From the NCBI GenBank assembly GCA_037367405.1, contig JAZKJV010010619.1:248001-312000 (forward strand): a stretch of 64,000 nt of DNA, read 5' to 3'. A program made the translations under genes and the position numbers. A model generated the notes under the pieces. It did no database searches. It was not told the DNA's origin and saw only the letters and a program-made list of their open reading frames with translations. This document shows, piece after piece, positions 33,151-44,926 of this stretch; the stretch's first letter is position 1, and every line of letters starts with the position of its first letter. Source of the DNA: Ottelia alismoides. Lineage: Eukaryota; Streptophyta; Magnoliopsida; Alismatales; Hydrocharitaceae.

Positions 33151-33487
33151 AAGCCGTCTCTCGCCCCCGACCATCGCCGCCCCTCGATCCCCTCGCCGCC
33201 TACCTCCGAGCACGACCCTTCTCGGCAAGGCCCTCTTGACGCCTCGCCGCCAACCTCTCCCCCGACCCCGAGCCCCCTCTCGCCCTCGATTCCACTATAT
33301 TGAGGCTGTCTCTGCAAGAGACAACATCCCATCCCCCGACTCGGCCTCCAAGGCACTGCCTCTCTCCGATCACGTGCTTTTCTCGTTGCGGGCATAATCA
33401 AGAAGTAAAGAGTATTCAACTACCTAAGATTATCATGTCATGTTATTTGATATTGTGTGGGTGTTTAAATTTATTTGATTTTTTAGA

Positions 33488-35804
33488 ATGGCGGCCTCTA
33501 CAAGCAACACTCGTCGCAAGAAGATCTCGGTTGATGGCGATAAGAGATTTTCGCCATCTACCACCACTGATGGAGCTACATGTAAGATATTTATATTTGA
33601 TGCAAATGAGTAAATTGTAGTTGGTTTAATCATTCCGCTTAAGAAAACATTGCTAACAGGGAGGAACGTTGTGAAGACCAGATGTTCAATTCGGTGGTAC
33701 TTGACCTCCATTGAACAAATTTCCCCTAAAGATATTCATTATCGACGTATGAGCAAGACATCTTTTTCGAGACTATTGAACATCCCTGAAATTGATGTCA
33801 ATGCTTATCTACTGGATGAACTTCTGGGTAGATATTTGGGGGATAACAAATTTGATATTGGAGGACTCCCACTAGAGTTTACTAGTTTTGAGTGTGCTGC
33901 ATGTCTTGGTCTACCATGCAGTGGTTATTGCATTGAGCTGACGGGCAGAGTCAAGAAGATCGGATGGTTGGAGGAGAAGTTGTTCGGCTCGGAAGGAGGT
34001 GTAGACCTGTCTAGGGATTTTCTGGCCAGTAAAATGAAGAGCCTGGTAGATTTGGAAAACGAGGATGATGTTGAAATTTTTTGTTCTTTGTGGATTCTGT
34101 TAATGTGTTCTTCATTTCTGTTGTGTACTGCATCTTACACATGTCCAAGGCATGTCATTGCTTACTTAGCGCATCTGGATGACGTTAAGTATTACAATTG
34201 GGGTGGTGCAGTTCATCACTTCCTTATGGACAAATTAGACGATGCCTCGAACTCCATTAAGAAAAGAAATGAGGACCGGGTTGATCACTCAGTTGGATAT
34301 ATAATCGGTTGTGCTGTCGCTCTACTGGTAATTATCGTCCATCCATACATCCTATGAATGATGCATGGTTTATAATTAATATATAATGAAGGTTTGGTGC
34401 TATGAGCACACCACTATTTGGACGCCCACATTCTTCACCACGTCTATCCGACTACAGAAATGGGCTAGTAGGGGCAAAGAAGATCGGAGAGTAAGGGCCA
34501 TTGCTACTCTGCAGTCGGATGAGGTATATTATTATTTTGTTTAATTAATATTTTTATATCTTATCTATTAAATTACATATAAATGTGAAGGTAATTGGAG
34601 AGGTGGAGTGGTCCAAACAAGAGAAGAAGTTTGTTTACCCGATGATGCATGATGTTCCTTCCTTCAGTCAGTTGATGAGGCGGATGGATATCCCATCTGC
34701 TTGTAAAGTCACTTCAAGAATTGCGGCGGGGTCATCATTAAGAGACGAAGAGAATAAGCGTCTGAGAGAGCGCATTGAGGAATTGGAAAACCTATTGAAA
34801 AAAAAGACGATGGAGAAGGGAGTTATGAGGACCGAGGGAAGCCCGAAAATGCTGAGGTTAGCATACATTTCAATCATGTAACTAATTTAGCATAAACTTG
34901 TCACTAACTTTACCTTTAATATATTTATTTAGTTGTCTGACGATATAGTCTATCATACATCTTCTGGCAATTACTGCACGGCGACCCAGTTGGAAGAGGC
35001 AAGAAAAGGGGGATTTGTGGTCGATGATGTAAGTTTTAAAAATTTATGATATTATGATATATATTTCGAAATATAGTGAATTGATGTATGTTGTTTCCTT
35101 TTTGAGGTGATTGATGCATACCTGGACATCCTTGCTATTGAGAATCACAACATGAGGACCCGTCACAAGTGTGGTTTCCTGTCCATATATGCACAGGTAT
35201 TGTGTTTTTTATTATCTTTTTTTAAGATCTTATCTAATAACGTGTGACTTCGGCACCGGATAAATTTCACGAGGATCCAAGCCATGCTTCTCACGAGGAG
35301 CTTTTGGAGTTTAGAAATTTTTTTTATCGGGAAAACATGAAGAATCTTTCGCTTTACTTTATGATCATTTTCTCGGATGCGCATTGGCATCTAGTGGTCA
35401 TTGATACGAAGGAGAAATGTTTTAAGATGTACAACTCTAGGGCTGGGCATCATGGGGATAAGAAAGCCGTGCTTTTATTGGTAAGTAACTCTTGTTAACA
35501 ATGCCGTATACATTCTGTTTACCTTTCTCGTGTAATACAATTATACATCACTTAGGTTGGATGGGTAAAGCGGTATATGGCTGAAGTCCTAGCTTTGACG
35601 GAGGTACTACAATGGAAGACAACGAGAGTTGATGGCATACCTCGTCAAGATGATGGTAGTTTGGATTGCGCGATATTTACAATGCAATACGTTGAGCATC
35701 TTGCCCGCCGGAAGAAGATGTCCTTCAAGCAAGCAGACATGCCATCGTTACGAGAGAAGATTATATGCAAGATATACAACGAAGGACAAAATCAGGAATC
35801 TTAG
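33488..35804 (+). CDS. Ulp1-type (C48) cysteine protease gene carried by the MULE
   Basis: A multi-exon gene. ATG 33488; exon 1 ends 33581 before GTAAG; exon 2 is 33660-34327 and joins in frame; exon 3 is 34392-34523; exon 4 runs from 34591 to about 34856. Further exons lie near 34935-35029, 35107-35197, 35244-35480 and 35557-35804. The N-terminal half (KDIHYRRMSKTSFSRLL, GGLPLEFTSFECAACLGLP) is a mobile-element-associated region I cannot name. A coiled coil sits in exon 4. The C-terminus has the protease features: His in SDAHWHLVVID and Gln-Cys in RQDDGSLDCAIF. The acidic triad position reads Asn (KMYNSRAG, where YDS is usual). Exons 4 and 5 do not join in phase unless a base changed near the A8 run at 34797-34804. 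Ulp1 enzymes process or remove SUMO; activity here is uncertain. Confidence 0.75.
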
Positions 35805-35829
35805 AACATTATATGTAGTTTTTGTGTAA

Positions 35830-36180
35830 TATATGCATTACGTTGTAATATTGCATGGGTTATTGAACCATTGGCAAGTACATTCGAGCTTTTAATATTA
35901 CCTGCTTCATTTTACTCCAGCGGCCACCAAAACGTGTATTGTATGCAGTACGTGTTAATATTGCATGGGATTTTCATGCTTATCCAACGTTTTGAGTAAA
36001 CATTTTGAAGTACCTCTAGAATAGACTTCAAGCAACAAACGTGTATATTTTCATACCAAAACTAACACGGCGAAGAATCTGATACAAACTCCTATTCCTA
36101 ACAAAAATCGCACATATATACCAAAAAACTCACATCCATACAACAGGAAGCACATTAATACTAAAATTCGCACATTCATA
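35830..36180. other. Spacer downstream of the Ulp1 gene
   Basis: The 3' flank of the protease gene. From about 36050 it grades into 'cgcacatatataccaaaa' words that seed the 137-bp minisatellite. Confidence 0.5.
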
Positions 36181-36182
36181 CC

Positions 36183-36970
36183 AAAACACGCACATATATA
36201 CCAAGAGGCCTATTGTCCAAGTAGAGCCTCTTTCATACCGAAACACGCACATATATACCAAAATAGACACTTTCATACAACAGAGAGCACATTTATACTA
36301 AAATTCGCACATTCATACCAAAACACGCACCCAAGAGACATATTGTCCAAGTAGAGCCTCTTTCATACCGAAAGACGCACATATATACCAAAATAGACAC
36401 TTCCATACAACAGAGAGCACATTTATACTAAAATTCGCACATTCATACCAAAACACGCACATATATACCAAGAGACATATTGTCCAAGTAGAGCCTCTTT
36501 CATACCGAAAGACGCACATATATACCAAAATAGACACTTCCATACAACAGAGAGCACATTTATACTAAAATTCGCACATTCATACCAAAACACGCACATA
36601 TATACCAAGAGACATATTGTCCAAGTAGAGCCTCTTTCATACTGAAAGACGCACATATATACCAAAATAGACACTTCCATAAAACAGAGAGCACATTTAT
36701 ACTAAAATTCGCACATTCATACCAAAACACACACATATATACCAAGAGACATATTGTCCAAGTAGAGCCTCTTTCATACCGAAAGACGCACATATATACC
36801 AAAATAGACACTTCCATACAACAGAAAGCACATTCAAATCAAAACTGGCACTTCCATACCAAAACACGCACATATATACCAAAAGACCTTTTGTCCAAGT
36901 AGAGCCTCTTCCATACTAAAACACGCACATATCTACCAAAACATGCACATATATACCAAGAGGCCTTTTA
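36183..36970. repeat. 137-bp minisatellite inside the MULE
   Basis: The landmark GTCCAAGTAGAGCCTC recurs at 36215, 36345, 36482, 36619, 36756 and 36893, then as TATCCAAGTAGAGCC at 36969. Spacing is 130, 137, 137, 137, 137 and about 76 bp, so there are about six units with a short first step and a truncated end. Each unit contains shorter 'cacgcacatatataccaa' sub-repeats that also extend outside it (36060-37140). The open frames read from it are repeat artefacts, since 137 is not a multiple of 3. Confidence 0.9.
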
Positions 36971-37405
36971 TCCAAGTAGAGCCTCTACCATACCGAAACA
37001 CACACATATACACCAAAATAGACATTTCCATACAACAGAAGGCATATTTATACTAAAACTTGGACATTTATACCAAAACGTGCATTGACATACAAAAGTG
37101 GACCATTCCATATATACCAAAAGTGGACCATTCCATTCCTATGAAGTGAGTTTACATATATGTTTGAGTTCATACAGAAGTTCATATCTAATACTCCAAA
37201 AAATGTGAATTCTCATGTTCTAATATACCAATCTTACTTTCCAAACAAAAAAATTCCTCTCCACGAATCACATGGAGTGTTTAGTTCGAATCTCTCCAAC
37301 ATTAGAGGACTACTGCAGACGCACTGCTGACACTGAATGCTGCGACGAAACCTGATGATAGAAAATATGTGAGGAACCGCACGAGAAAAAATGTGAATAT
37401 TATGC

Positions 37406-39706
37406 TTAAAAATTATTTACCTGATGTAAAAAGTTAGTATAACTAAATTGTTGACTACCAACTATAGGTTGCGGTTGGTCTTGTTGTCGCATGTTTTGAT
37501 GTATCTGAGATGACTGCCCTTCAGTTCTGTGTTTTACACTTCGGGAATTTTTAGATTTCTCTAATGCTTTCTCCACCCAACTCTTCTTCCTCCTTTTTTG
37601 TCCATCTTTGACCCCCTCCTTCTTCTTTACTCCCTTTGCTTTTGTAAGGATTGAATTCGTCGCGACGTTATTAACCTTCACCGCTTTATCCCCTCATTGT
37701 CGCCCACCCTCAAACTTTGCAACTGAGTTGATAGTTGCGCAAGTGCGTTCTCCATCAATGACGTACCCTCCTCACTCTCCGAAGCTGCGTTAGCCAACTT
37801 CACAAGAATAGTGCAAAGCCTTCTATACCTTTGGATAACACATAATCTTTAATCACTCTCGTTTGGGATATTATCATCCCTTTCAAGGATAATATCCCTT
37901 GCATGTTTTGTCCATCTTTGAACGATAAATGCATCGGGGATCTCCTTATAATTTAGTGAATCCAACACTTTAATCATATGAGAATACATTATTTTATATC
38001 GTACAAAGAGTCCGCAAGAGCAAGTTGTGGTCTCGACATCGGAGATCATTCGGACTATATGCGATGTTTCTTTGCCATACTCAACAACAATATAGCGAGT
38101 CAATCCGTTAACGGTTTCAACTGTCGAGACTATTGTTCTGAGGAACTTCTCAAACTCTTTTTGGAACAACTCGAATACATAAGGGGTGTAAATCTTTGCA
38201 GCTTGCAATATCATTGGTGCATGCATCAAGATTCTCGGTAATTTTTGTCTTGCTTCAAACTCGGCTTGCAGCTCATTATGTCGCTTGTCAATGATTATGC
38301 GTTCGAAGTGAACAAAAAATTCTCTAAAATTGAATTCGCGTCGAAGATATGACTTGACAGATGAGTTAAAAGATTCTGATAATTGTGTACTTGTAATCCC
38401 GAGAGTGAGCAACCTGTTCAAATAACATTTAGCCCACTTTTGACGTTGTAAAAATTTTCCAGAAAGCCAGCTATTTTCGCATAATGCATAGGTCCTTAAC
38501 ATTTCCTCCCACTTGTTCATGAAAGCAGCTTCGTCATCAAGCTCATGCATGCATTTACCAAACATTCGAAGAACTGGGCCTATCTCACCAACAACGGGAG
38601 CTAAATTTTTCACAGCATTTTGCATTATATGATATGAACACAGATAATGAGAAACTTCTGGAAGCTTATTGGAGATGGCACCGCCCATTGCAGCATCCTC
38701 GTCTGTAAAAATAGTCTTCGGCTTTTTCTTTGAATGGACTTCAACGAATGTTTCGAATAACCACTCAAACTAAGCCATGCTTTCATCATATAGTAAGGCA
38801 GCACCGAAGACAACCATCTGACGGTGGTGATTAAAACCGGTAAATGCACCGAAGGGTCTCAACTCCCTATTGATATTGAATGTCGCCAAAGAAGGAGTAA
38901 TCTTCCCGCATTCGTGAATCCGCCCAAAATATATTTGTGACTTGGTCTTCACAATCAAGCTTTAGCACATAATGGAAGCGAGGATCTTGTAATGATTTTT
39001 CTTGAAAGTATGCCAAAAGACACCCAAGCTCTCCTGCTGCCATCTGATTTTGACGTCTTGTTCGTAAAAGGTTCTTATGATCCAATTTCATGTATCCGAG
39101 ATGCTCAACTCCTCCAGATAATTTTTCAGCAAGATCATGTGCCCCCTTTAGAGAAATCCCAGCATCTGCAGCAATATCTATTTGAATTGATTGCGTCTCC
39201 AAAATTTGCCTTTGTGATCTCATCATGTGAGCACATTCTTCCAAATGTAATGGATGATTATGCTCGAATTTCAATTGTGTTACAATATACTTCTCAGATT
39301 TCTTATCCCGGTTGATCTTCAAATGAGCACCACAACCGCATCGTGTTTGTGCTCTTGACTTCGTTGTATCTTTGTCTCTTTTATCAAACCCTCTGTAACC
39401 CTCCTTAGCGCAAACAAATTTGGCTGAAGTAATAATTCCCGTGATTTTACTTTTGTTTATGTAGTCTTTACGTACACTGAAGCCGCATTTTGCTGCAAAT
39501 GAATTATACAAATTGAACGCGTCTTCCACAGTGTCAAATTCCTGAGTTAACGATGGTCCATCAAATCCATTAGAGGGCTCTTCTTCCGCTGACAATTCAA
39601 CACTGTTTGGATAATCGGTATTAACCATCGTGGGAGAATCAACAACATCAATATCTACTAACTGATCTCCAGTTATTGGCAAGCACGAGATTCGAATATC
39701 TTCCAT
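37406..39706 (-). pseudogene. FAR1/FHY3-type MULE transposase, broken
   Basis: The start at 39706 (MEDIRISCLPI) is preferred to upstream ATGs because CTTGTAG, a splice-acceptor-like site, lies just before it. Order: acidic N-terminus; FAR1 DNA-binding zinc domain (YNSFAAKCGFSVRKDY, TRCGCGAHLKI, FEHNHPL); MULE transposase core with [16 protein letters not shown] and CSYHIMQNAVKNL; a SWIM zinc motif (TTCSCGLF...YSH); and a basic C-terminus (KKEGVKDGQKRRKKSWVEKA). Defects: a frameshift near 38890, a TAG near 38773 within SMA*FEWLF, another frame change near 37849-37680, and the third SWIM cysteine replaced by Tyr. FAR1-type transposases are known from Jittery-like MULEs and gave rise to host FHY3/FAR1 factors. 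The multiple defects and location inside TIRs mark this as the transposon copy. Confidence 0.85.
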
Positions 39707-40074
39707 TGACCAACTACAAGAGACAGATTCATTGAAAAATGAACCAAGCATTAACATACAAAAATATGCAGATTTAGTTAAAAAAAATATTATTACAACA
39801 ATGTACATTTCCAAGGAAAATCATAACCGAAAAACAAGTTTAGTAGTACAATGTACAAACAAGATGACATGTGACTAGATTACCTAAATATACATTTCCA
39901 ACGAAAATCATAACAAAAAAATGTTATATTACATTAGCAAACAAACGAGGTGGAGGCGAGAGGAGTTGAGATCGGAGGAGAGGATGGCGGCGAGGACGAG
40001 AGGGGGCGGGAGTGGGTTGCGGCGAAGCGACAAGCCGACGAGAGAGGGCTTCGGCAGAGGATCCGGCAGACGAT

Positions 40075-40366
40075 GCGATTGGCAGCGGGTCAACAAGAGG
40101 CTCAGGGAGGCGGCGATATCGTGCGCGGCGAGAGGCGGCGGGTGGGCGAGAGAGAGTCGGGGAGGGATGCTCGGGGGTGGGCGAGAGAGAGTCGGAGAGG
40201 CGGCGATGGTGGGCGAGAGGGATTCGGGAGGGGGCGAGGGCGAGAGGGATTCGGGAGAGAGGAGGTGCGGGGGCGCACCGTCGGATCAAGAGATGGACAC
40301 GTGTCAGCCATCCGTGGATTGCAGCAGAGTCTGCTGCAATCCACTTACGGCAAAGGATCCGCGCCC
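40075..40366. repeat. Right TIR of the MULE
   Basis: Inverse match to the left TIR. It contains a perfect 15-bp inverted repeat around one base at 40314-40344 (arms GTGGATTGCAGCAGA and TCTGCTGCAATCCAC), starting 22 bp from the element's end. ATG-open frames on both strands are compositional and match those in the left TIR. Confidence 0.9.
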
Positions 40367-40375
40367 TCAAATAAT

Positions 40376-41149
40376 AGGCAGGAAAAATGCTGGAAAAGAA
40401 ATGAGAGGCCCAAAAGGAGAAGGGAGTGGTGACATGGAAAGGGGGAGGGTGTCTGGCTAATAACAAAAGAGAGTGAATGATCACAGTTCATACTAAGAGG
40501 AAGAAAATGGGTTGTGTGACATAATCACAAAAAATAAGAAACCAATAAATGCAAAAAAATAAAAGAATAGTAGAAGATCCAAATTAAAAATTAAAATCAC
40601 ACAACTTTCTCAAAAATATTTTCTCTAAAAGACGGTAGAATTTAGTTTTTTCCAATATAGTGTTTAAAAGTATATGCACATTTAAAACATGTTTTTGTAG
40701 GTATTAAAATACTAGTTTTGTACCGTTTATATTTTTATATCATTTTCTTGTTAATACTACTATTATATTTTTATTTGTAATAATACTATAAAGTACACGA
40801 ACATATTTTTGTTGATTTTTAACTTTGTAAAATAAAAAGGATAGAAAATATATAGTTAGAGCACTTGTCAAATAAAATAAAATTGTACATAAAAGATATT
40901 TTTGTTTCTTTTTTGTTTTTAATTGGTTCTATATTTTAAGGGGAAATATAACATACAATTGATAAAATAAAATTGAAACCAAAAGAAAAGGAATTAAAAT
41001 GAACACTATACAAAATAAAGAAAAATGTAAACAATTGTACAAAATGGGTCCCTGAACCGTTTTTTTTTCAAATGAAGCCCACTCAAATTCAAAGTATTTC
41101 AAATTTAAAGTAATTTTATTGATATATTTTAAAAATGATTGTGGGTAAG
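40376..41149. other. AT-rich flank between MULE and element B, no gene seen
   Basis: AT-rich DNA with no supported gene. The last 5 bases (GTAAG, 41145-41149) would be the target duplication of element B if its partner lies beyond the window. Confidence 0.45.
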
Positions 41150-44100
41150 TGATAAACGCAGAATTGAGAGCAGTCGTATTAACTCACAAGGCGAGTCAAC
41201 AGTCGGTGTCTTGACCACTACAAAATCCTGGTTTAATCAACAATTAACCCACACTACAGATCAACAATTAGAAATAAATGTGGAGTTAAAATTTATTTTT
41301 AACTCTGCACAAAATGTATAGCAAGCAAGTATGCAGAGAGTTCGAACACAGGGAGCAAACAGGGTAATTCAAATAGATGTGTGTGAGTGAGTCTGAGTGA
41401 TGTCTACACTAAGCAAGCAAGCAAAGATTTTTGTGGGTTCTTAATTTTTATTTTTTTTTAATTTTTAATTTTTAATTTTGTATTTTGATTTTTAGTTTTC
41501 TGATTTTTATTATTTATATTTTATATATTTTTTCAATATTGGAATATAAAGACAATGTAATAAAAGAGAAGATAGAATATTAAGCAAAAATAGCCAAAAA
41601 TTCAAAAATAAAATCTTTTTGATATTTTTATATTTTTTACTATTTTTGTAATTTTTGAGGGTTTTTCCAAATGTTTTTGGTATTTTTAAATATTGAAATA
41701 AATCAAAACAGTGACAAAGCTATTGGCTGGGGGTAAAATTAGAATTAAAAATAACAAACAGCCACCAAAATTTTTCAAACTAATTTTGAAATAAAGATAA
41801 TAAAATATAGAGGAAACGGGAACTGAGTTTGTAATTTTTGGAGTTTTATAGTTTTTTTATATTTTTTTGAAGTTTTTATGTATTTTTGAATTTTTAAGGT
41901 TTTGCTTTTGAGATTTTTAGGGATTTTTGGACTGACACTAAAATATGATAAAATAGACAGTAGAGAATTTTTTTGGAATTTTCGAGGTCTTTTAATATTT
42001 TTTGGTATTTTCTAAGCTAGACAGTAAATAAAATGCATGTTTTTGATTTTTAATAAATAGAAAACTAAAATAAAATCAAAAACTAAAACTATGGCGTGGA
42101 AGAACAAGCATACAGGAGCTGAACCCTAATTTTTGAGAATTTTTGGAATTAAAATGGGGCCTTAAATAAATAGAGCGACCAAGCACAAGTTAAAGGCTTG
42201 GCAGGGGTATTTATAGAAATAGGCAAAAATCCAGGGACTCGCATGAAAATTGTCCGCAAAACATATCCTGATTATGCAAATTAATGGATTAAGAGTAAAT
42301 TACAAAACTCGCAGGGATAAATGTGCAAAACACCAAGGTCACGCGCGCGAGGCACGTGAACCTGGGAGGGGTATAACTGCCATTATCCAAAAACCTCGGG
42401 TGTATATTGCAAAAAGTCCAGAAATATTATACTGCGATTCAAAGTTTTAGGGCTAAAAACAAATACGAAAACTCCCAGGGGTACTCCAGCAAAGGTTCCT
42501 AGTCGCGTGCACAAGGCACGTGACCAGGCAGGGTTCAAAATGGAGTTACGACGAAACCTGGGGGGTTGAGTGCAAAATTTAGAAAAAATATATAACTGTC
42601 GAGGAATGTTTCAGGTCTAATTAATAATTTACAAAAGTAGGAGGGGGTTTAAAGCAAAATACCCACGCCCAAGGATCCGACGGGTCTGAGTCTTTCACTA
42701 ATGCCACGCGTCGAAGATCCGTGGCTCGATACCGGTTCGCGATGGACGGGCCTGATTAGAACGCTGGGGGAGATCGGACGGGGGAGGCTCTTCACGATCC
42801 AACGACGACTGCTGTCCTGGGCGACGGCCTTTGATCCGACGGCGCGGAGAGGACCACCAAGAACACCTGAAGAACAGACCCCCGTCGAGTTTGAATCAAC
42901 CAAGGGTGGCTCCTCCGTGCACCCGGGTGGTTTCCGACCGTCTCCGTGTACTCCTGCAGCTCCACTCTACACCCTGGTGGCGGCAAAATGAGCCGACACC
43001 CCTCGGAACTCCCCCACGACGTCGAGGAAGAGGAAGAGCTTCCAGGGGGTCCGGCGACCTTCAAAACCCGCCTCCAGGCGCTCGATATGCTCCGGGAACC
43101 TCCAAGGAAAGTGTGATATCGGGGGCAAATTGCCCAGATCACGTGGCGCAAAGGAATGGGGGTGGGCGGCAGCGTATGGCGTGAAGAATGACGGTGGCCG
43201 GAGATGGCTCCGGCCAACTATCGATTAAGCAAATCGATAGGTTAGCGACGGCGATTAAGGTGGCTAGATGAACCTCTGACTAAGGGGAATAAAGTAAACA
43301 AAAACTAAGGGTAATAGACGGCCTCGAGCTCAGGGAGAGCGAGGAAGAAGGTACCTCAACGGGGTGGTCCACCGGAGGTTGAAGGAACACCCAGACCTTG
43401 CCCAGCTCCTCTCTGATGACGAGGGCGAGATGCTATCACCACCAGCCGGTCAGGAACTCAAAGAGATGGAGGGACTAGATCACAAATGGGGTTCAATTTT
43501 CGAATGAAGTCAAGGGGGTTGGTTTTGAATGGTTGACGCGGGGAGTCCAAAGAACGAGGATGAACGGATGAATCGATGGCTCTCAGTCCAAAATAATCAA
43601 CGGGCGTGTAAGACCATTCCACGATGAGCAAAAGTCGTGCAGACTCTAGCATGATTTGGTACACGATTGACCCACGAAAAATCCAAGAAGTTGGATGCTC
43701 AGACAAGCCCAGCGCTCGCAGACCTGGGGTCAAGGAGTTGACCCCCGGTCAGCGGATGGCGTGGCCTGATTGGGCCACGTCATCCGCAAAAAGACAAAAA
43801 TCAGACGAAAGATTTGTAAATTAAATTAAAAATACTAAATGATTTAATTAATTTTAGGTTATTTAATGAAAAATGTTTCTTATTTTATAAAGTATTTTAT
43901 TCCGATTTTTAATTATTTTTATGAGGTTTCTTTTTACAAGTTACTTTTTACACCCTATCTAGGTATAATACCTATATATTTTAGCCTTTATTTTTATTCT
44001 GTGTATTGTAATGTTATTTATTTTTATTTCTTATTTTATAAAATTATAAAATACTTTTCTATACACAAATATATTTTTATTTTATTTTTCTGATATATTT

Positions 44101-44926
44101 AATAAAATATAAATAGGTGTTGTATAGGTATAGGTATAGGTAGTATACATGTGTATCAAGTATGTAAGTATTTTATTTTAAGTTTTATTTAGGTTTTTAT
44201 TCCAATTTTAGTGTACATAATTATTATAAGTAATATTTACAAAATTATAAAAATATAAAAATATAAAAATAATGAATAAATAATAAATTAAATATTTTAA
44301 TATGTACAAGTCTACAAGGTGGGTCCAAAACTCAACTTTCAAACCGTAGCTCCGCCAAATGCGAAACTACCGCCATTAAATAGCTTATTTTATTCTTTAT
44401 ACAATTAAAGGTGAGTATGCTGCATTTGGAGTTTTCATTTGTGAGATACAGGTCTGGGAAGTTGGGATTTTGGATTTTTATTCAGACCATAACTTTTTAT
44501 ATGTACATTATTTTTCAGTGAAATCAATTTTGTATTTTTCTTTATTAATTTATCTACAACTTTCATGTACAAAGTTTCTTTGTTTGATGTATAAAAAGTG
44601 GAACCAAAAGTAGGTCCCAAAATGAATAAAGAATGAATATAATTGTAGGTATATGACCCTTATCTCCCCCTACTCTATTCCTTGTCGATCTCTTCATCAA
44701 GATGCCTAGGTCTCGGGGGCTTGGGTCATAAAATATTTACAATATTTTATTCTTTTTCTTTTCTTTTATTTATCTATAAATTTGGCTTTAATTACAGTAT
44801 TTTATACATTATTTAGCTGCTAATGCATGAATGCTAAGATGATGAAATAAAGGGTATTTACAGGTATTTGCTAGGGTTTTTGGTGCCAAAATGATAGAAT
44901 AAAGATGATGAAATGTGGATTCATCA
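41150..44926 (-). repeat. 3' LTR of element B
   Basis: 3,777 bp. On the minus strand it starts TGATGAATCCACATTTCATC and ends TTTATCA at 41150. It shows the same plan as element A's LTR: AT-rich, GC-rich (42650-43790), AT-rich. The sequence is clearly diverged from A, so it is a separate family. Open frames in the GC-rich core have no domain. Confidence 0.85.

Larger units (their letters stand above)
32862..40366. mobile_element. Mutator-like element (MULE) with long TIRs
   Basis: A 7,505-bp element bounded by a 9-bp duplication TCAAATAAT (32853-32861 and 40367-40375). Its inverted repeats start GAGCGCGGATCCTCTGCCG (left) and GGGCGCGGATCCTTTGCCG (right, reversed), with near identity for about 290 bp. 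It carries a plus-strand Ulp1-type protease gene from the left and a minus-strand FAR1-type transposase gene from the right, so they converge. MULEs carrying Ulp1-like genes are known in plants (for example the KI/Kaonashi group in rice). The transposase is broken, so this copy is probably not autonomous. Confidence 0.95.

Noticed and set aside
32884..33397. Several Pro/Arg/Ser-rich open frames in the left MULE TIR, with mirror copies in the right TIR
   Set aside because: All frames on both strands are open because of GC-rich simple composition. They overlap each other and match no family.
36313..36882. Met/Val/Cys-rich open frames on the minus strand between the MULE genes
   Set aside because: They are read out of the 137-bp minisatellite. 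The period is not a multiple of three, so the frames are artefacts of the repeat.
35830..37140. CRISPR-like spaced repeats
   Set aside because: Repeats are head-to-tail without unique spacers, in a plant transposon; this is a minisatellite.
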